From Chelatococcus sp. YT9 (GTDB lineage: Bacteria; Pseudomonadota; Alphaproteobacteria; Rhizobiales; Beijerinckiaceae), in contig NZ_JAHBRW010000002.1 in the NCBI RefSeq assembly GCF_018398315.1, positions 480,637 to 544,636 on the forward strand: a stretch of 64,000 bases of DNA, given 5' to 3'. The notes under the pieces are model-generated. The model saw only the letters and a program-made list of their open reading frames with translations, did no database searches and had not been told where the DNA came from. Of the stretch, positions 41,654 through 51,153 are shown piece by piece. A program made the translations under genes and the position numbers. Numbering within the stretch: position 1 is the stretch's first letter; each line of letters starts with the position of its first letter.

Positions 41654-42412
41654 ATGAAACTGACCAGAGCGGAGATCGAGGAGCGCGTCAGTGCGCTGGG
41701 ACCGTGGTTTCATAATCTCGATCTCGCAGGCGTTGCGACGGCGCCCGACCATTTCCTGGGTGACTACCCCCGCACCAAATGGAAATACTTCGCAGATAGT
41801 ATTCCGGCGGATCTCACGGGAAAATCCGTTCTGGATATAGGCTGCAACGGCGGCTTCTATTCGCTGGAAATGAAGCGCCGCGGCGCCTCCCGCGTACTCG
41901 GCATCGATTATGACGTGGGTTATCTGAATCAGGCGCGCTTTGCCGCCGAGGTGGCTGAGCTCGACATCAGCTTTGAGAGGTTGTCAGTCTATGACGTCGC
42001 GGCGCTCGGCGAGCGGTTCGATGTCGTGCTCTTCATGGGCGTGCTTTATCACCTGCGGCACCCCCTCCTGGCACTCGATCTCATCCGGGAGCATGTGATG
42101 GGCGAGCTAATGGTGTTTCAGTCCATGCAGCGCGGCAGCCAGGCGGTGGCGGCGGTTGGAGAGAACCACAACTTCTGGAATACCGCACTCTTCGAGGATG
42201 CTGGCTTCCCCAAGATGCATTTCATCGAGCAGCGTTACGCAGACGACCCCACCAACTGGTGGCTGCCGAACAGGGCCTGTGTCGAGGCCATGCTGCGATC
42301 CTCCGGCTTCGAGATCATCGGCCATCCGGAGGAAGAGGTTTATCTCTGTCGCCCCGCAGGTGCCCCCGCAGGGGAAGGCGCCGTCTATCCCGCCCGAGGT
42401 GCCCATGATTGA
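41654..42412 (+). CDS. SAM-dependent methyltransferase, TIGR04290-like
   Basis: A 252-residue class I methyltransferase with the SAM loop LDIGCNGGFYSLEMKRRGA near residue 60, VLGIDYD near 78 and DVVLFMGVLYHLRHPLLALD near 120. It resembles the CmoB-related group found next to a xylosidase-like gene in alphaproteobacteria (TIGR04290 as I recall). The NHNFWNTALFEDAGFP segment near 172 is characteristic. Substrate unknown; a glycan or inositol derivative is inferred. It overlaps the next gene by eight bases. Confidence 0.85.
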   Translation: MKLTRAEIEERVSALGPWFHNLDLAGVATAPDHFLGDYPRTKWKYFADSIPADLTGKSVLDIGCNGGFYSLEMKRRGASRVLGIDYDVGYLNQARFAAEVAELDISFERLSVYDVAALGERFDVVLFMGVLYHLRHPLLALDLIREHVMGELMVFQSMQRGSQAVAAVGENHNFWNTALFEDAGFPKMHFIEQRYADDPTNWWLPNRACVEAMLRSSGFEIIGHPEEEVYLCRPAGAPAGEGAVYPARGAHD

Positions 42413-43337
42413 AGCGGCGATGATTTGGAATGAACCCAACAACAAGTCGCATTGGGATCCCGAGCTTGATCCCGATTGGGCGTTGTTCGCCGACATGGCG
42501 ATACGGGCAGGCCAGGCTATTGCGGCCGAAAATTCGCATATCCCGCGCGTGCTCGGCGGCATCTCCCCGATTGACCCCGCCTTCATCGCCAATATGAAGG
42601 CGCGAGGCGTGCTGTCCCACATGGAAGCAGTCGCCGTCCATGGCTTTCCGCTCGATTGGAACCTCTGGCAGATTCACGAATGGCCGGCCAAGATCGAGGA
42701 AATCCGCGGTGTGACTGAGCTGCCGGTCTGGGTGAGCGAGGTAGGGGTCTCGACATTCGGCGCTGACGAGGTTCAGGTCTGGGGCCTCAATCGCACGGCA
42801 GAGCTGTTGTTAGGCAAAGCCCCGCGCATCCATTGGTATAGCCTTTACGACCTACCGATGGAATGGGGCGCGACTACCCGGCACAAGGAGGCGGAAGGTT
42901 CCTCCTATTATCGCCATTTCCATATGGGGCTCATCCGCGCCGACGGCACGCTCAAGCCGGCCCTGCACGACTTTCCGCGTTACGTCCCCTCGATGGGCGT
43001 AGTGCAATGGTTTCACTTCGAAGATCCGCGGCTCGATGACGCGGTCGCGTGGATGAAACGCCTCGGCATCACCTATCTTCGTACGGGGTTGTCATGGGCG
43101 GATAGCTTTCGGCCGGATGCCGATCGCTGGTTCGACCGCATGATGACTGCGCTCGATGATTTCGACGTCACGGTCACCTTTTGCTTCACTCCGGAGCATC
43201 GAGGTCTTGCCCCTCATCACACCAGTCCGCCGGCGGTGCCGGAGGAATTCGCAGAATTCTGCGCCCGGATGATCCGCCGCTATGGCAGCGGCATCGACCG
43301 ACGGATGCTCGAAGATCCAGCGGCCGGCGTGTTCTGA
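42405..43337 (+). CDS. Clan-A-like glycosidase (xylosidase-like) with permuted segment order
   Basis: A 310-residue protein whose segments resemble clan-A glycoside hydrolases such as GH39. The acid/base motif WNEPNN sits near residue 9 and the nucleophile-like WVSEVG near residue 110, but the segments that normally precede the NEP motif (DDAVAWMKRLGITYLRTGLSWADSFRP and FDVTVTFCFTPEHRG) lie at the C terminus. The domain therefore looks circularly permuted, or the family is arranged this way. No signal peptide is visible, so it may act inside the cell. It is coupled to the methyltransferase gene and convergent with the UDP-glucuronate decarboxylase gene. Confidence 0.75.
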   Translation: MIEAAMIWNEPNNKSHWDPELDPDWALFADMAIRAGQAIAAENSHIPRVLGGISPIDPAFIANMKARGVLSHMEAVAVHGFPLDWNLWQIHEWPAKIEEIRGVTELPVWVSEVGVSTFGADEVQVWGLNRTAELLLGKAPRIHWYSLYDLPMEWGATTRHKEAEGSSYYRHFHMGLIRADGTLKPALHDFPRYVPSMGVVQWFHFEDPRLDDAVAWMKRLGITYLRTGLSWADSFRPDADRWFDRMMTALDDFDVTVTFCFTPEHRGLAPHHTSPPAVPEEFAEFCARMIRRYGSGIDRRMLEDPAAGVF

Positions 43338-43353
43338 TCAGCCCACTCCGGCG

Positions 43354-44400
43354 TCAGGGGGCCGGAAGCCTATTTCCATCAGCGGCCTGCGATTTGCGTG
43401 AAGCGGCGTGCAGGGGCAACGTCGCGGCTGCATCGGCCACAGCCCTGAAATGCTCGATCGTATGGATGAGGCCCGTGGCAAGTGGCACAACCGGCTGCCA
43501 CTTCAGCACTCGCTTCGCGACGGTGATGTCCGGCCGGCGGCGCCGGGGGTCGTCGACCGGCAGCGGCCGGAACGAGATGGTCGATCGCGTGCCCGTCATC
43601 CGCGCCACGCGCTCGGCCAGTTCTCGCACTTTGATTTCCTTTGGATTTCCGAGATTGATGGCTCCCCGGTACTCATCCTCATGCATCATCAGCGCGATGA
43701 GGCCGCGCACGAGATCGTCGACGTAGCAGAATGAGCGCGTCTGCTCCCCGTCGCCATAGATGGTGATGTCGTCGCCCGACAAGGCCTGGGTAATGACATT
43801 CGAGACCACCCGCCCATCATCCGCCCGCATCCGCGGCCCGTAAGTGTTGAAGATCCGCGCGACGCGCGCATCCACCCGCTTGGCGCGCAGAAAATCGAAG
43901 GTGAGAGCCTCGGCCGCCCGCTTGCCTTCATCATAGCAGGCCCTTGGCCCGACGGGATTGACGTGGCCCCAGTAGCTTTCGCGCTGAGGATGGACTTCCG
44001 GATCGCCGTAGACCTCGCTTGTCGAGGCCTGTACAAAGCGCGCGCCCGTCATCTCAGCGAGATGCAGCAACTGATTTGTCCCCACCACGCTTGTCATGAG
44101 CGTATGCTCAGGATTGGCCTGGTAGTGGGGCGGCGATGCAGCGCAGGCGAGATTGAAGACGTAGCGTGGCTTGTTCGAGCCGCGCGTGAGCTTTGCCGGA
44201 GGCGCGTCGATCACGTCGGCGTCGATCAGATCAAAGCGCTGCTCGTGCTGCAGATGCGAGAGGTTTTCGAAACGGCCGGTCTGAAAATTATCAATGCCGA
44301 CCACCCTCAGCTTCCTGGCGAGCAGGGCATCGACCAGATGGGACCCTACAAAACCGGCGGCGCCGGCAACAACGGCAATCGTTTCTTCATTGTGCTTCAT
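43354..44400 (-). CDS. uxs: UDP-glucuronate decarboxylase (UDP-xylose synthase)
   Basis: A 348-residue SDR sugar-nucleotide enzyme. It has the NAD loop GAAGFVGSHLVD near residue 13 and the diagnostic SYWGHVNPVGPRACYDEGKRAAEAL region with catalytic Tyr and Lys, as in UDP-xylose synthases. It converts UDP-glucuronate to UDP-xylose. It is last in the leftward glycosyltransferase operon, with its ATG (44400) inside the end of the upstream glycosyltransferase gene. A xylose donor for the glycosyltransferases, and the xylosidase-like protein next door, make a xylose-containing product plausible. Confidence 0.9.
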   Translation of the reverse strand: MKHNEETIAVVAGAAGFVGSHLVDALLARKLRVVGIDNFQTGRFENLSHLQHEQRFDLIDADVIDAPPAKLTRGSNKPRYVFNLACAASPPHYQANPEHTLMTSVVGTNQLLHLAEMTGARFVQASTSEVYGDPEVHPQRESYWGHVNPVGPRACYDEGKRAAEALTFDFLRAKRVDARVARIFNTYGPRMRADDGRVVSNVITQALSGDDITIYGDGEQTRSFCYVDDLVRGLIALMMHEDEYRGAINLGNPKEIKVRELAERVARMTGTRSTISFRPLPVDDPRRRRPDITVAKRVLKWQPVVPLATGLIHTIEHFRAVADAAATLPLHAASRKSQAADGNRLPAP

Positions 44401-45535
44401 GACCTGACCTTTCATAGGACGCTTCCTTGACGTGCCTGGTGGCCGTCGCCCGCTCGTCGTCCCGGGCCGCGTCCCCACGTCGTTCCGCCACATCGTTGAA
44501 ATAGGCTTCGAGCTCGCTGGCTCGCGTTGCCGCGGTATGAGACGCGAGAACGCGCGCCTGCCCCGCCTGGCCCATGCGCTGGCGCGCGGGCTCGTCCATA
44601 GCGAGGAGGCGCAGCATATCTTCGGGCGCCTCGGCCAAGGCGATCTCGGGCCCCAGCTCGAATAGCTCATCAAGCCCCGCCCAGGGATCCGAGATGATCG
44701 GCGCCGCGCAAGCCCCCGCTTCGAACAGCCGGACGCTAGGGCTATAGCCCGCGCGTCGCATGTCGGCCCGTGTCACGTTCAGCGTGAAGCGACAGCTATT
44801 GTAGAATGCAGGATGATCTGCCGGAGGGACGTGATCGCGCCGTTCCACGTTCGCGGGCCAGTCGATCTCGGGTGGATATTGCGGTCCAGCGACAATGAAA
44901 CGCCGCTCGGGCGCACGCCGGGCGGGCTCGATGAGAAGCCGCTCGAGGGTTGGCTGACGGTCCGCTGAATAGGTGCCGAGATAGCCAAGATCATAGACCT
45001 GACTTGCTTGGGTAGGACGGTAGGACGTTTCGTCGACACAGCAATAAAGGGCCCTCGCATCGGGTGACCCGTAGTGGTCCATCAGGAGATCGAGTGTCGG
45101 GCCGCCGGTAAACGACAGATAAAGGTCGTAGCCGGAGATCTGATCCGCGGCGAGATAGGCGCAGTCCCCGCGCTCCAGCGCGGCGAGCGTGACGGGGGTG
45201 TCGATATCGTAGAAGGCGGTTGTGCCGCGCGCCGTCTGTCGTACGAGATCGCCAACGACGATCCCGTCCGGAACATAGGACCCGACGATGACCGCATCCG
45301 CGTCACGGATCGCTTCACGGTGGCGCATAAGGCTGCTCATCGAGGTATAGAACGTCAGCTCGCAAAAATCAGGCGTCTGCAGGTCGCGGTGGTCCGCATA
45401 CCAGGACTGCTCCCGCTCGAGGAACATCACCTGATGTCCCCGCGCCGCGAAGGCGCGCAGCAGGGCCCGATAAGTCGTGGCATGGCCGTTCCCCCAGGAA
45501 GACGATAGGCTAAGCCCGAGCACTACGACACGCAT
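44387..45535 (-). CDS. CgeB-like glycosyltransferase 1
   Basis: A 382-residue protein of the CgeB/DUF3880 glycosyltransferase type. The N terminus reads VVVLGLSLSSSWGNGHATTYRALLRAFAARGHQVMFLE, and GYSPSVRLFEAGACAAPIISDPWAGLDELFELG near residue 270 is the nucleotide-sugar site of GT-B enzymes. It overlaps the next glycosyltransferase by 13 bases. Donor and acceptor are unknown. Shares its N-terminal pattern with the two genes that precede it in the operon. Confidence 0.85.
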   Translation of the reverse strand: MRVVVLGLSLSSSWGNGHATTYRALLRAFAARGHQVMFLEREQSWYADHRDLQTPDFCELTFYTSMSSLMRHREAIRDADAVIVGSYVPDGIVVGDLVRQTARGTTAFYDIDTPVTLAALERGDCAYLAADQISGYDLYLSFTGGPTLDLLMDHYGSPDARALYCCVDETSYRPTQASQVYDLGYLGTYSADRQPTLERLLIEPARRAPERRFIVAGPQYPPEIDWPANVERRDHVPPADHPAFYNSCRFTLNVTRADMRRAGYSPSVRLFEAGACAAPIISDPWAGLDELFELGPEIALAEAPEDMLRLLAMDEPARQRMGQAGQARVLASHTAATRASELEAYFNDVAERRGDAARDDERATATRHVKEASYERSGHEAQ

Positions 45536-46683
45536 GCGAGCCTCCTCTCGCGCTTGGCCGCAAAGGTTTCGCGCAAAAGCGCGTCGACCTGCGCGCCCCG
45601 ATGGGCATAGCTGTGCTCCGCGCGAACCCGCGCGAGCGCAGCCTTGCCGATCGCCTCCGCACGCTCCGTGGAGAGGTCGTCGAGGAGAGCGGCAACATCG
45701 AGCCCGTCCCGTGCGACGAGAACCTCACGGCCCGGCTCGAGGAAGAGCTCGATACCTTCCCAGGCATCGGTGATCAGGCAGGCCCCCGCGCCCGCCGCCT
45801 CGAAGACGCGGGTGGCAGGCGAATAGCCTGTCTCGGCCATGGAACTGCGCGCGATGTTCAGCACCGCCCGCGGTGTCGCGTTGAAAGCATTGTGGTCGCG
45901 TGTATAGACATGACCCATGCGCCGCACGTTCGGCGGCATCGCACGGTCATCCCAGCCATTGCCGCCGATAAGGAAGGTCCGCTCGCGCAGCCGTGCGGCC
46001 GGCACGAGAAAAAACTGCGTGACCCTCTCCTCGCGGTCCGGCAGCCTGTTGCCGAGAAAGGCGAGATCGCAGGAAAAACGGGGATCCCGCGCCACCGGGT
46101 AATGCGTGTCCGGATCGAGCGCATTGTAGACCGGGACGCAACGCGCCGCGCCAAAAGTCTCATAGGCGCGGACCACGGGCGGACCGCCGCCATAGGTCAA
46201 TACCAGATCAAGGCCCGGCAGGGCCCGCCGGATGATCTCCGGGGACATGGCCGGGGGCTCGGAGGTAAGTCGGCCGGCACCAAGCAGCTGCCCGTGACCC
46301 GCCGCGGACGCAAGGCTTGCCAGCGTCGCCGGCGCGTCGACGTCCCAGAAGATGCGGATGGCATCGGGATGCGCCGCCGCCATCACCCCCTCCAGCAAAG
46401 CGTCGTCGTTGATACCGACGCCACTCGCCTTGACCACCACGTCGGCACGCCGCGCATCGGCGATCACCCGGCGCAAGTCCGCTTCATGGGGTTGGTAGAC
46501 CACGACGTCGGCCCATTCAGGCGGCTCGATGTCCCGGTGCTGCTGGCGGTCGAAAGCGTCCGGCTCGTAGAAGGTGATCTCATAGCCGCGGCCGGCGAGG
46601 TCGCGGAGGAGACCGCGATAGTAGGTGGCGGCCCCATTCCAGTAGGATGACAGCAGACTCGAGCCGTAGAACGCCATTTTCAT
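45523..46683 (-). CDS. CgeB-like glycosyltransferase 2
   Basis: A 386-residue GT-B protein. Its start MKMAFYGSSLLSSYWNGAATYYRGLLRDLAGRGYEITFYE parallels the two neighbouring genes, and the C-terminal donor region reads GYSPATRVFEAAGAGACLITDAWEGIELFLEPG. It is coupled by overlap to glycosyltransferases 1 and 3. No membrane segment is seen, so it should act on the cytoplasmic side. Confidence 0.85.
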   Translation of the reverse strand: MKMAFYGSSLLSSYWNGAATYYRGLLRDLAGRGYEITFYEPDAFDRQQHRDIEPPEWADVVVYQPHEADLRRVIADARRADVVVKASGVGINDDALLEGVMAAAHPDAIRIFWDVDAPATLASLASAAGHGQLLGAGRLTSEPPAMSPEIIRRALPGLDLVLTYGGGPPVVRAYETFGAARCVPVYNALDPDTHYPVARDPRFSCDLAFLGNRLPDREERVTQFFLVPAARLRERTFLIGGNGWDDRAMPPNVRRMGHVYTRDHNAFNATPRAVLNIARSSMAETGYSPATRVFEAAGAGACLITDAWEGIELFLEPGREVLVARDGLDVAALLDDLSTERAEAIGKAALARVRAEHSYAHRGAQVDALLRETFAAKRERRLACVS

Positions 46684-47789
46684 GCGGCAGCCTCCACTTT
46701 GGATGACGGGATTCGCGCCGCGATGTCGATGAGCTCACGGGCGCGGTGGGCGCAGCTATGGCGGGCGCGGATGGTCGAGAGGCCCTGGGCCGCGAGTTCC
46801 GCGCGCAGCGCAGGCTCCTCGGCGAGGCAGCGCAGATGCCGTGCCATCTCCTCGCCGTCGCGAGCGACGAGATAATCCCGGCCTGGGGTAAAGAGGTGCT
46901 CGCTGTCCTCCCATGGCGCGCTCACGAGCGGAATCCCGCAGGCGAGCGCTTCGAAGACGCGGATCGTAGGGATCCCGGGAAGGAGGGAAGAATAGTACCG
47001 GCGTGGGACATGCACGGTCGCTAAATGGTGAGCGAAGACGGCGGGCACAGACGCATTCGCCAGCCAGCCCCGGTAGGTCACGCCGAACGCCGCAAGCTTG
47101 GTCCGCGCAGCCTCGGGATAGCGTACCCCGAAAATGTCGAGCGGCAGACCTGCCTTGGCAGCGGGGCGGAGGAGAAAGTCCTCAATCTCGGCGCTACGCT
47201 CGCCATCGCCCCAATTGCCGATCCAGACCAGCCCCGCCCGCTCCTGCGGTGCGTCAGGCGGGCGAAAATGCCGTGTGTCTGCAGCTTCATGCCAGACGAA
47301 CACGCGCTCCTCCCATCCCCAGCGACGATAGACGTCGGCTAGGGATTGGCCAAAAGCGAGCACGCCGTCATAGCCCGATAAATCGAAGGTGCGGATTGCA
47401 TTTGCATCGCTGACGGCGCGATGGTGGGTGTCGTGGAACAAGAGGCGCACATGCGGCTGCTGCTTACGCGCGTCGCCGAGGGCCGCCACGAGAGCGGGAT
47501 CATTCCATTCATGAACCACGACGAGGTCAGCGCCTTCGATCGCGGCGGCGGCATCGAAATCGGCCTGCATGGGGGTGGAGGCGAGCTCGGGATAAGCCGC
47601 GCGGTAGGGTGCAAGCCCGGCATCGCCGTGGTCTCGCAACAGGTTGGCAAGGCTCCAGGCGTTCGCCGGCTCAAAGATCACAACGTCATGGCCGAGCGCG
47701 ATCAGTTCGCGCAGAACGCCGCGCAGAAAATGCGCGTTGCCATGGTTCCAGCAGGAGAGCAGGGAATGCGCGAAATAAAGGATCCTCAT
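46680..47789 (-). CDS. CgeB-like glycosyltransferase 3
   Basis: A 369-residue GT-B protein starting MRILYFAHSLLSCWNHGNAHFLRGVLRELIALGHDVVIFE. The donor-site stretch is TIRVFEALACGIPLVSAPWEDSEHLFTPGRDYLVARDGEEM. Its ends overlap its neighbours by four bases each. The N-terminal pattern WNxGxAxxxRGxLRxLxxxGHxVxFxE is shared by all three tandem genes, so they probably arose by duplication and add sugars in sequence. Confidence 0.85.
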   Translation of the reverse strand: MRILYFAHSLLSCWNHGNAHFLRGVLRELIALGHDVVIFEPANAWSLANLLRDHGDAGLAPYRAAYPELASTPMQADFDAAAAIEGADLVVVHEWNDPALVAALGDARKQQPHVRLLFHDTHHRAVSDANAIRTFDLSGYDGVLAFGQSLADVYRRWGWEERVFVWHEAADTRHFRPPDAPQERAGLVWIGNWGDGERSAEIEDFLLRPAAKAGLPLDIFGVRYPEAARTKLAAFGVTYRGWLANASVPAVFAHHLATVHVPRRYYSSLLPGIPTIRVFEALACGIPLVSAPWEDSEHLFTPGRDYLVARDGEEMARHLRCLAEEPALRAELAAQGLSTIRARHSCAHRARELIDIAARIPSSKVEAAA

Positions 47790-48955
47790 GCGGCAGCCCC
47801 TTTCCGGTCGGCCATCACGCCGGAATAAATCTGCTTCATGCGCGCCGCCATGGTCTCCACCGTGTACTGAGCCGCGCGCCGACGGGCCGCGCTGCCGAGG
47901 TCATTGCGTAAATCCGGACGGTCGGCGAGGCGATTGACGAGGCTTGCGAAGCCTCCCGCGTCCCGTGGCGGCGCGAATAGGGCAGCACCGTCCCAAAGCT
48001 CGCGGAAGGTGGGAATGTCCGACAGCACGAGCGGCGCACCAGCCTGCGCCGCCTCCAGCACCGACAGCCCGAACGGCTCATAGAGCGCGGTTGAGATGAA
48101 GATTGGCCGGGAGGCGAGCTGCGCGCGCACCGCCTCGGCATCAAGCGCACCAAGCGGTTCGACTGTCTGCACACCGATGCACGTGCCGTTCGGCCCGACG
48201 AGCGGGCCGGCCGCCTTCACGCGCAGTTTCATCAGGCGAGCGGCATCGACCAGGGTCCGCATGTTCTTGCCCTCGTCCCATAAACGTCCAGCGGTAAAGA
48301 CGAAGGTCGGGCCTGCCGCCAGAGGCATCTCGGTCGCCGCGATCGGATCCGCTGCCACGTGTTGGGAGCCATCGCTGAGCGGGGGCGTGCGCCCGTTATG
48401 CACGACGTGGGGCATACGCCCATACAGCGCTCGGACCTGGCTCGCAAAAGCTGCACTCGGACACACCAGAACGTCGGCCTCGCGCAGCCCCTTGGCGGTC
48501 AGGGCGGTACGCCAGCGAAAATCGGCCGGCATCGGTCCCCCTTTGACGGCTTCCCACCAGCTTGCGAGGCAGGAATGCAGGGCGACCACAACCGGCACCT
48601 CGAAAGGCGCCAGGGCGAGGGTCGGCGTATTGAGATGAACGATTTCAGCCGTGTGGCGCGACGCAAGGTCGGCGATGGTCTCAGCTGCACGGGTCGCCGC
48701 ATCTTCGTCATCAGCAAGCCAATCGAGCGAGGCGGTCGTCTCGAGAAGCTCAAGGCCGGGTACCACCATGGCACGGCGGCGCTGCGCGGCGCTCGGCGCA
48801 GGGCCGAGCAGCGCGAGCGTGGTCCGAACGTCATGTCGCGTCAACGCTTCTGCGAGCTCAATCGCATAGGTGAACACGCCGCCGACAGCATCCGCAGTCA
48901 TGAACAGCTTGAGCTCCCGCCGCGGCTCGACGATGGGCCGAAGTGCCTCGCCCAT
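47786..48955 (-). CDS. Glycosyltransferase family 4 protein
   Basis: A 389-residue GT-B protein with the GT4 layout: an N-terminal MTADAVGGVFTYAIELAEAL region (start near residue 18) and a C-terminal TAGRLWDEGKNMRTLVDAARL, then PIFISTALYEPFGLSVLEAAQAGAPLVLSDIPTFRELWDGAALF with the EPFGL-type Glu. The ATG at 48955 has GAGGGTG upstream and lies one base from the end of the epimerase gene; an alternative start at 49030 is inside it. Confidence 0.88.
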   Translation of the reverse strand: MGEALRPIVEPRRELKLFMTADAVGGVFTYAIELAEALTRHDVRTTLALLGPAPSAAQRRRAMVVPGLELLETTASLDWLADDEDAATRAAETIADLASRHTAEIVHLNTPTLALAPFEVPVVVALHSCLASWWEAVKGGPMPADFRWRTALTAKGLREADVLVCPSAAFASQVRALYGRMPHVVHNGRTPPLSDGSQHVAADPIAATEMPLAAGPTFVFTAGRLWDEGKNMRTLVDAARLMKLRVKAAGPLVGPNGTCIGVQTVEPLGALDAEAVRAQLASRPIFISTALYEPFGLSVLEAAQAGAPLVLSDIPTFRELWDGAALFAPPRDAGGFASLVNRLADRPDLRNDLGSAARRRAAQYTVETMAARMKQIYSGVMADRKGAAA

Positions 48956-48956
48956 C

Positions 48957-50039
48957 TCACACCCTCGCGACTTGCTGCGGCGCTGCGACTGGCGCGTGCT
49001 CCGCGTCAAGCCACGCGGCGAGGCGCTCAAGACCGACGCGCCATGGCCGCGGCGTCGGCAGCGCGAGCTGCTCCGTCAAACGCCGGGTGTCGGCGACGAA
49101 ATAATGTTGGTCGCCAGCGCGCCAGTCTTGGAAGTTCAGCGTGACGGGTCGCCCGAGCATGGATTCCATGCGGCTTGTGAGCTGAAGCAGGCTCACCGCA
49201 TTGGCCGGGCCGCCACCGAGATTGAACGCACGTCCTGATATCGGCGAGCCGGGCCGCGACAACGACTGCCAGCTCCGCACATAGGCTTCCACGGCGTCGT
49301 CGATGTAGAGTACGTCACGTACCTGGTGGCCATCGCCATAAATGGTAATCGGCGTATCTCGCAGGGCTCGGATCATGAAATGGGCGACCCAACCTTGATC
49401 CTCGGTGCCGAGCTGCCGCGGACCATAGATGCAACTCATTCTGAGAACGGCCGTGGGAAGGCCGAAGTTGCGGCTGTAGTCGAGGACGTATTGATCCGCA
49501 GCGCCCTTGGAGCAGCCGTAGGGCGTGTGGAAGTCGAGCGGCCGGTTCTCATCGATGCCGTTCGCCCTCAAACCGGTGTCGACCGGTCGATAGGCCCCGC
49601 CCTCGTCCGCAAGGCTGACGTCGGCCAGGTCGCCATAAACTTTGTTGGTGCTCGCGAAGACAAGCGGTACGGGCTCCCGTCGCGCGCGCAGGGCCTCCAG
49701 TACATTAAGAGTGCCCGCGAGGTTGATCGCGAAGTCCTCGCGGGGATCGACGAGGCTCGAGGTAACCGCGACCTGAGCGGCGAGATGGAACACCGCCCGC
49801 GCCTGTGCGAGGGCCGCGGCAACGGCGCGCTCGTCGCGAATGTCCTCTCTCATGAGGCTGACGGCGGGTCCATGGCGTGCCGCAAGCCACGCGACGTTGC
49901 GCTCAACCCCAGGCCTCGCCAGCGAGTCGAAGATCAGCACGTGATGGCCGTCTCTAGCGAGGCGATCCGCGAGATTGCTGCCGATGAAGCCGGCGCCGCC
50001 GGTGATGACGACTGGCCGGGTCGCGACGCTCATGTTCAT
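48957..50039 (-). CDS. NAD-dependent epimerase/dehydratase, CDP-paratose epimerase-like
   Basis: A 360-residue extended SDR: NAD loop ITGGAGFIGSNLADRLA near residue 12, catalytic YGCSKGAADQYV (Tyr and Lys) and a C-terminal LNFQDWRAGDQHYFVAD, which resembles the CDP-paratose 2-epimerase (TyvE) group. The exact sugar nucleotide cannot be set. It shares overlaps with the next epimerase (four bases) and the GT4 gene. Confidence 0.85.
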   Translation of the reverse strand: MNMSVATRPVVITGGAGFIGSNLADRLARDGHHVLIFDSLARPGVERNVAWLAARHGPAVSLMREDIRDERAVAAALAQARAVFHLAAQVAVTSSLVDPREDFAINLAGTLNVLEALRARREPVPLVFASTNKVYGDLADVSLADEGGAYRPVDTGLRANGIDENRPLDFHTPYGCSKGAADQYVLDYSRNFGLPTAVLRMSCIYGPRQLGTEDQGWVAHFMIRALRDTPITIYGDGHQVRDVLYIDDAVEAYVRSWQSLSRPGSPISGRAFNLGGGPANAVSLLQLTSRMESMLGRPVTLNFQDWRAGDQHYFVADTRRLTEQLALPTPRPWRVGLERLAAWLDAEHAPVAAPQQVARV

Positions 50040-51139
50040 GCGACCAGCCCTCTGGCTTCAAGCTCGCGCCTTGCATCCTCGGCGTGATCGACAGCCTGCT
50101 GCTGGGCGACCCATTCCGCGAGCTCGGCGAGACCATCGCTGAAATCGCGGCTGGCGCGGAAGCCGAGTTTGGCTTCCGCCTCCGTGATGTCCGCAAAGCA
50201 GTGTCGGATATCGCCAGCCCGTGCCTTGCCGGTAATCTCCGGCTCGATCTCGGGCCGCCCCATGGCGGCTGCCAGCACACGCGCCACCTCGGCGATCGTG
50301 CGATGATCGCCGCTGCCGATGTTATAGGCTTGGCCGGCAGCCTCCGGATGTTCGAGCGCCAGAACGAACGCCCGAGCCACGTCGGCCACATGGACGAAAT
50401 CACGCCGTTGCTCGCCATCTTCAAAGACGAGTGGCGCTCGTCCATTGAGAAGGCGCGACGCAAAGATCGCCAAGACGCCCGTATAGGGATTGGAGAGGGC
50501 CTGCCCCGGCCCGTAGACGTTGAAGAGCCGCAAGGCAACCCCCTCCATGCCGTAGGCGGCGCAGAGGGTTAGCGTCAGGCGCTCCTGGACATATTTCGAG
50601 AGGGCGTAGACTGAGGCGAGCGATGGCCGCTTGCTTTCCGGCGTGGGTAAGGGCGTGAACGCCACGCCATCCGCATCCGTCGGATCCCACTGCCCCGGCG
50701 CGCCCTGAACACGCACCGCATCCTCGACGAGGGTTCCGTCCGCGCGGCGGTAGAGACCCTCTCCATAGATGCTCATGGAAGACGCGACGACCACTCGCTT
50801 CACGGGCTGCTCAATGAGCTGCTGGAAGAGCACGGCAGTGCCGTAATCGTTCACGGAGACATAGCGGTCGATCGCATACATGCTCTGTCCGACGCCAACC
50901 TCAGCGGCCAGATGGACGACCCCGTCGACCCCGCTGAGCGCCTGCGCAACCTTGTCCGCGTCACGAATATCACCCTCGTGAAACGAGACAGCGTCGGGCA
51001 GACGCACCGCAGTCTTCGTCTTGTGCACCTGATCGATGAGATTATCGAGGACGCGTACGGCATAGCCCTTGGCAAGCAATGCGGCTGCGAGGTGGCAGCC
51101 GATGAAGCCGGCGCCCCCAGTTATCAAAATTGTTTTCAT
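50036..51139 (-). CDS. NAD-dependent epimerase, dTDP-rhamnose 4-epimerase-like
   Basis: A 367-residue extended SDR: ITGGAGFIGCHLAAALLAKG at the N terminus, catalytic Ser in SSMSIYGEG and YALSKYVQE for Tyr and Lys, and RRDFVHVADVARAFVLALEH. It resembles dTDP-L-rhamnose 4-epimerases, as in talose or related sugar pathways; that assignment is tentative. Its start is 14 bases after the small hypothetical gene at 51154. Confidence 0.85.
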   Translation of the reverse strand: MKTILITGGAGFIGCHLAAALLAKGYAVRVLDNLIDQVHKTKTAVRLPDAVSFHEGDIRDADKVAQALSGVDGVVHLAAEVGVGQSMYAIDRYVSVNDYGTAVLFQQLIEQPVKRVVVASSMSIYGEGLYRRADGTLVEDAVRVQGAPGQWDPTDADGVAFTPLPTPESKRPSLASVYALSKYVQERLTLTLCAAYGMEGVALRLFNVYGPGQALSNPYTGVLAIFASRLLNGRAPLVFEDGEQRRDFVHVADVARAFVLALEHPEAAGQAYNIGSGDHRTIAEVARVLAAAMGRPEIEPEITGKARAGDIRHCFADITEAEAKLGFRASRDFSDGLAELAEWVAQQQAVDHAEDARRELEARGLVA

Positions 51140-51153
51140 GATGAACTCGGCTT

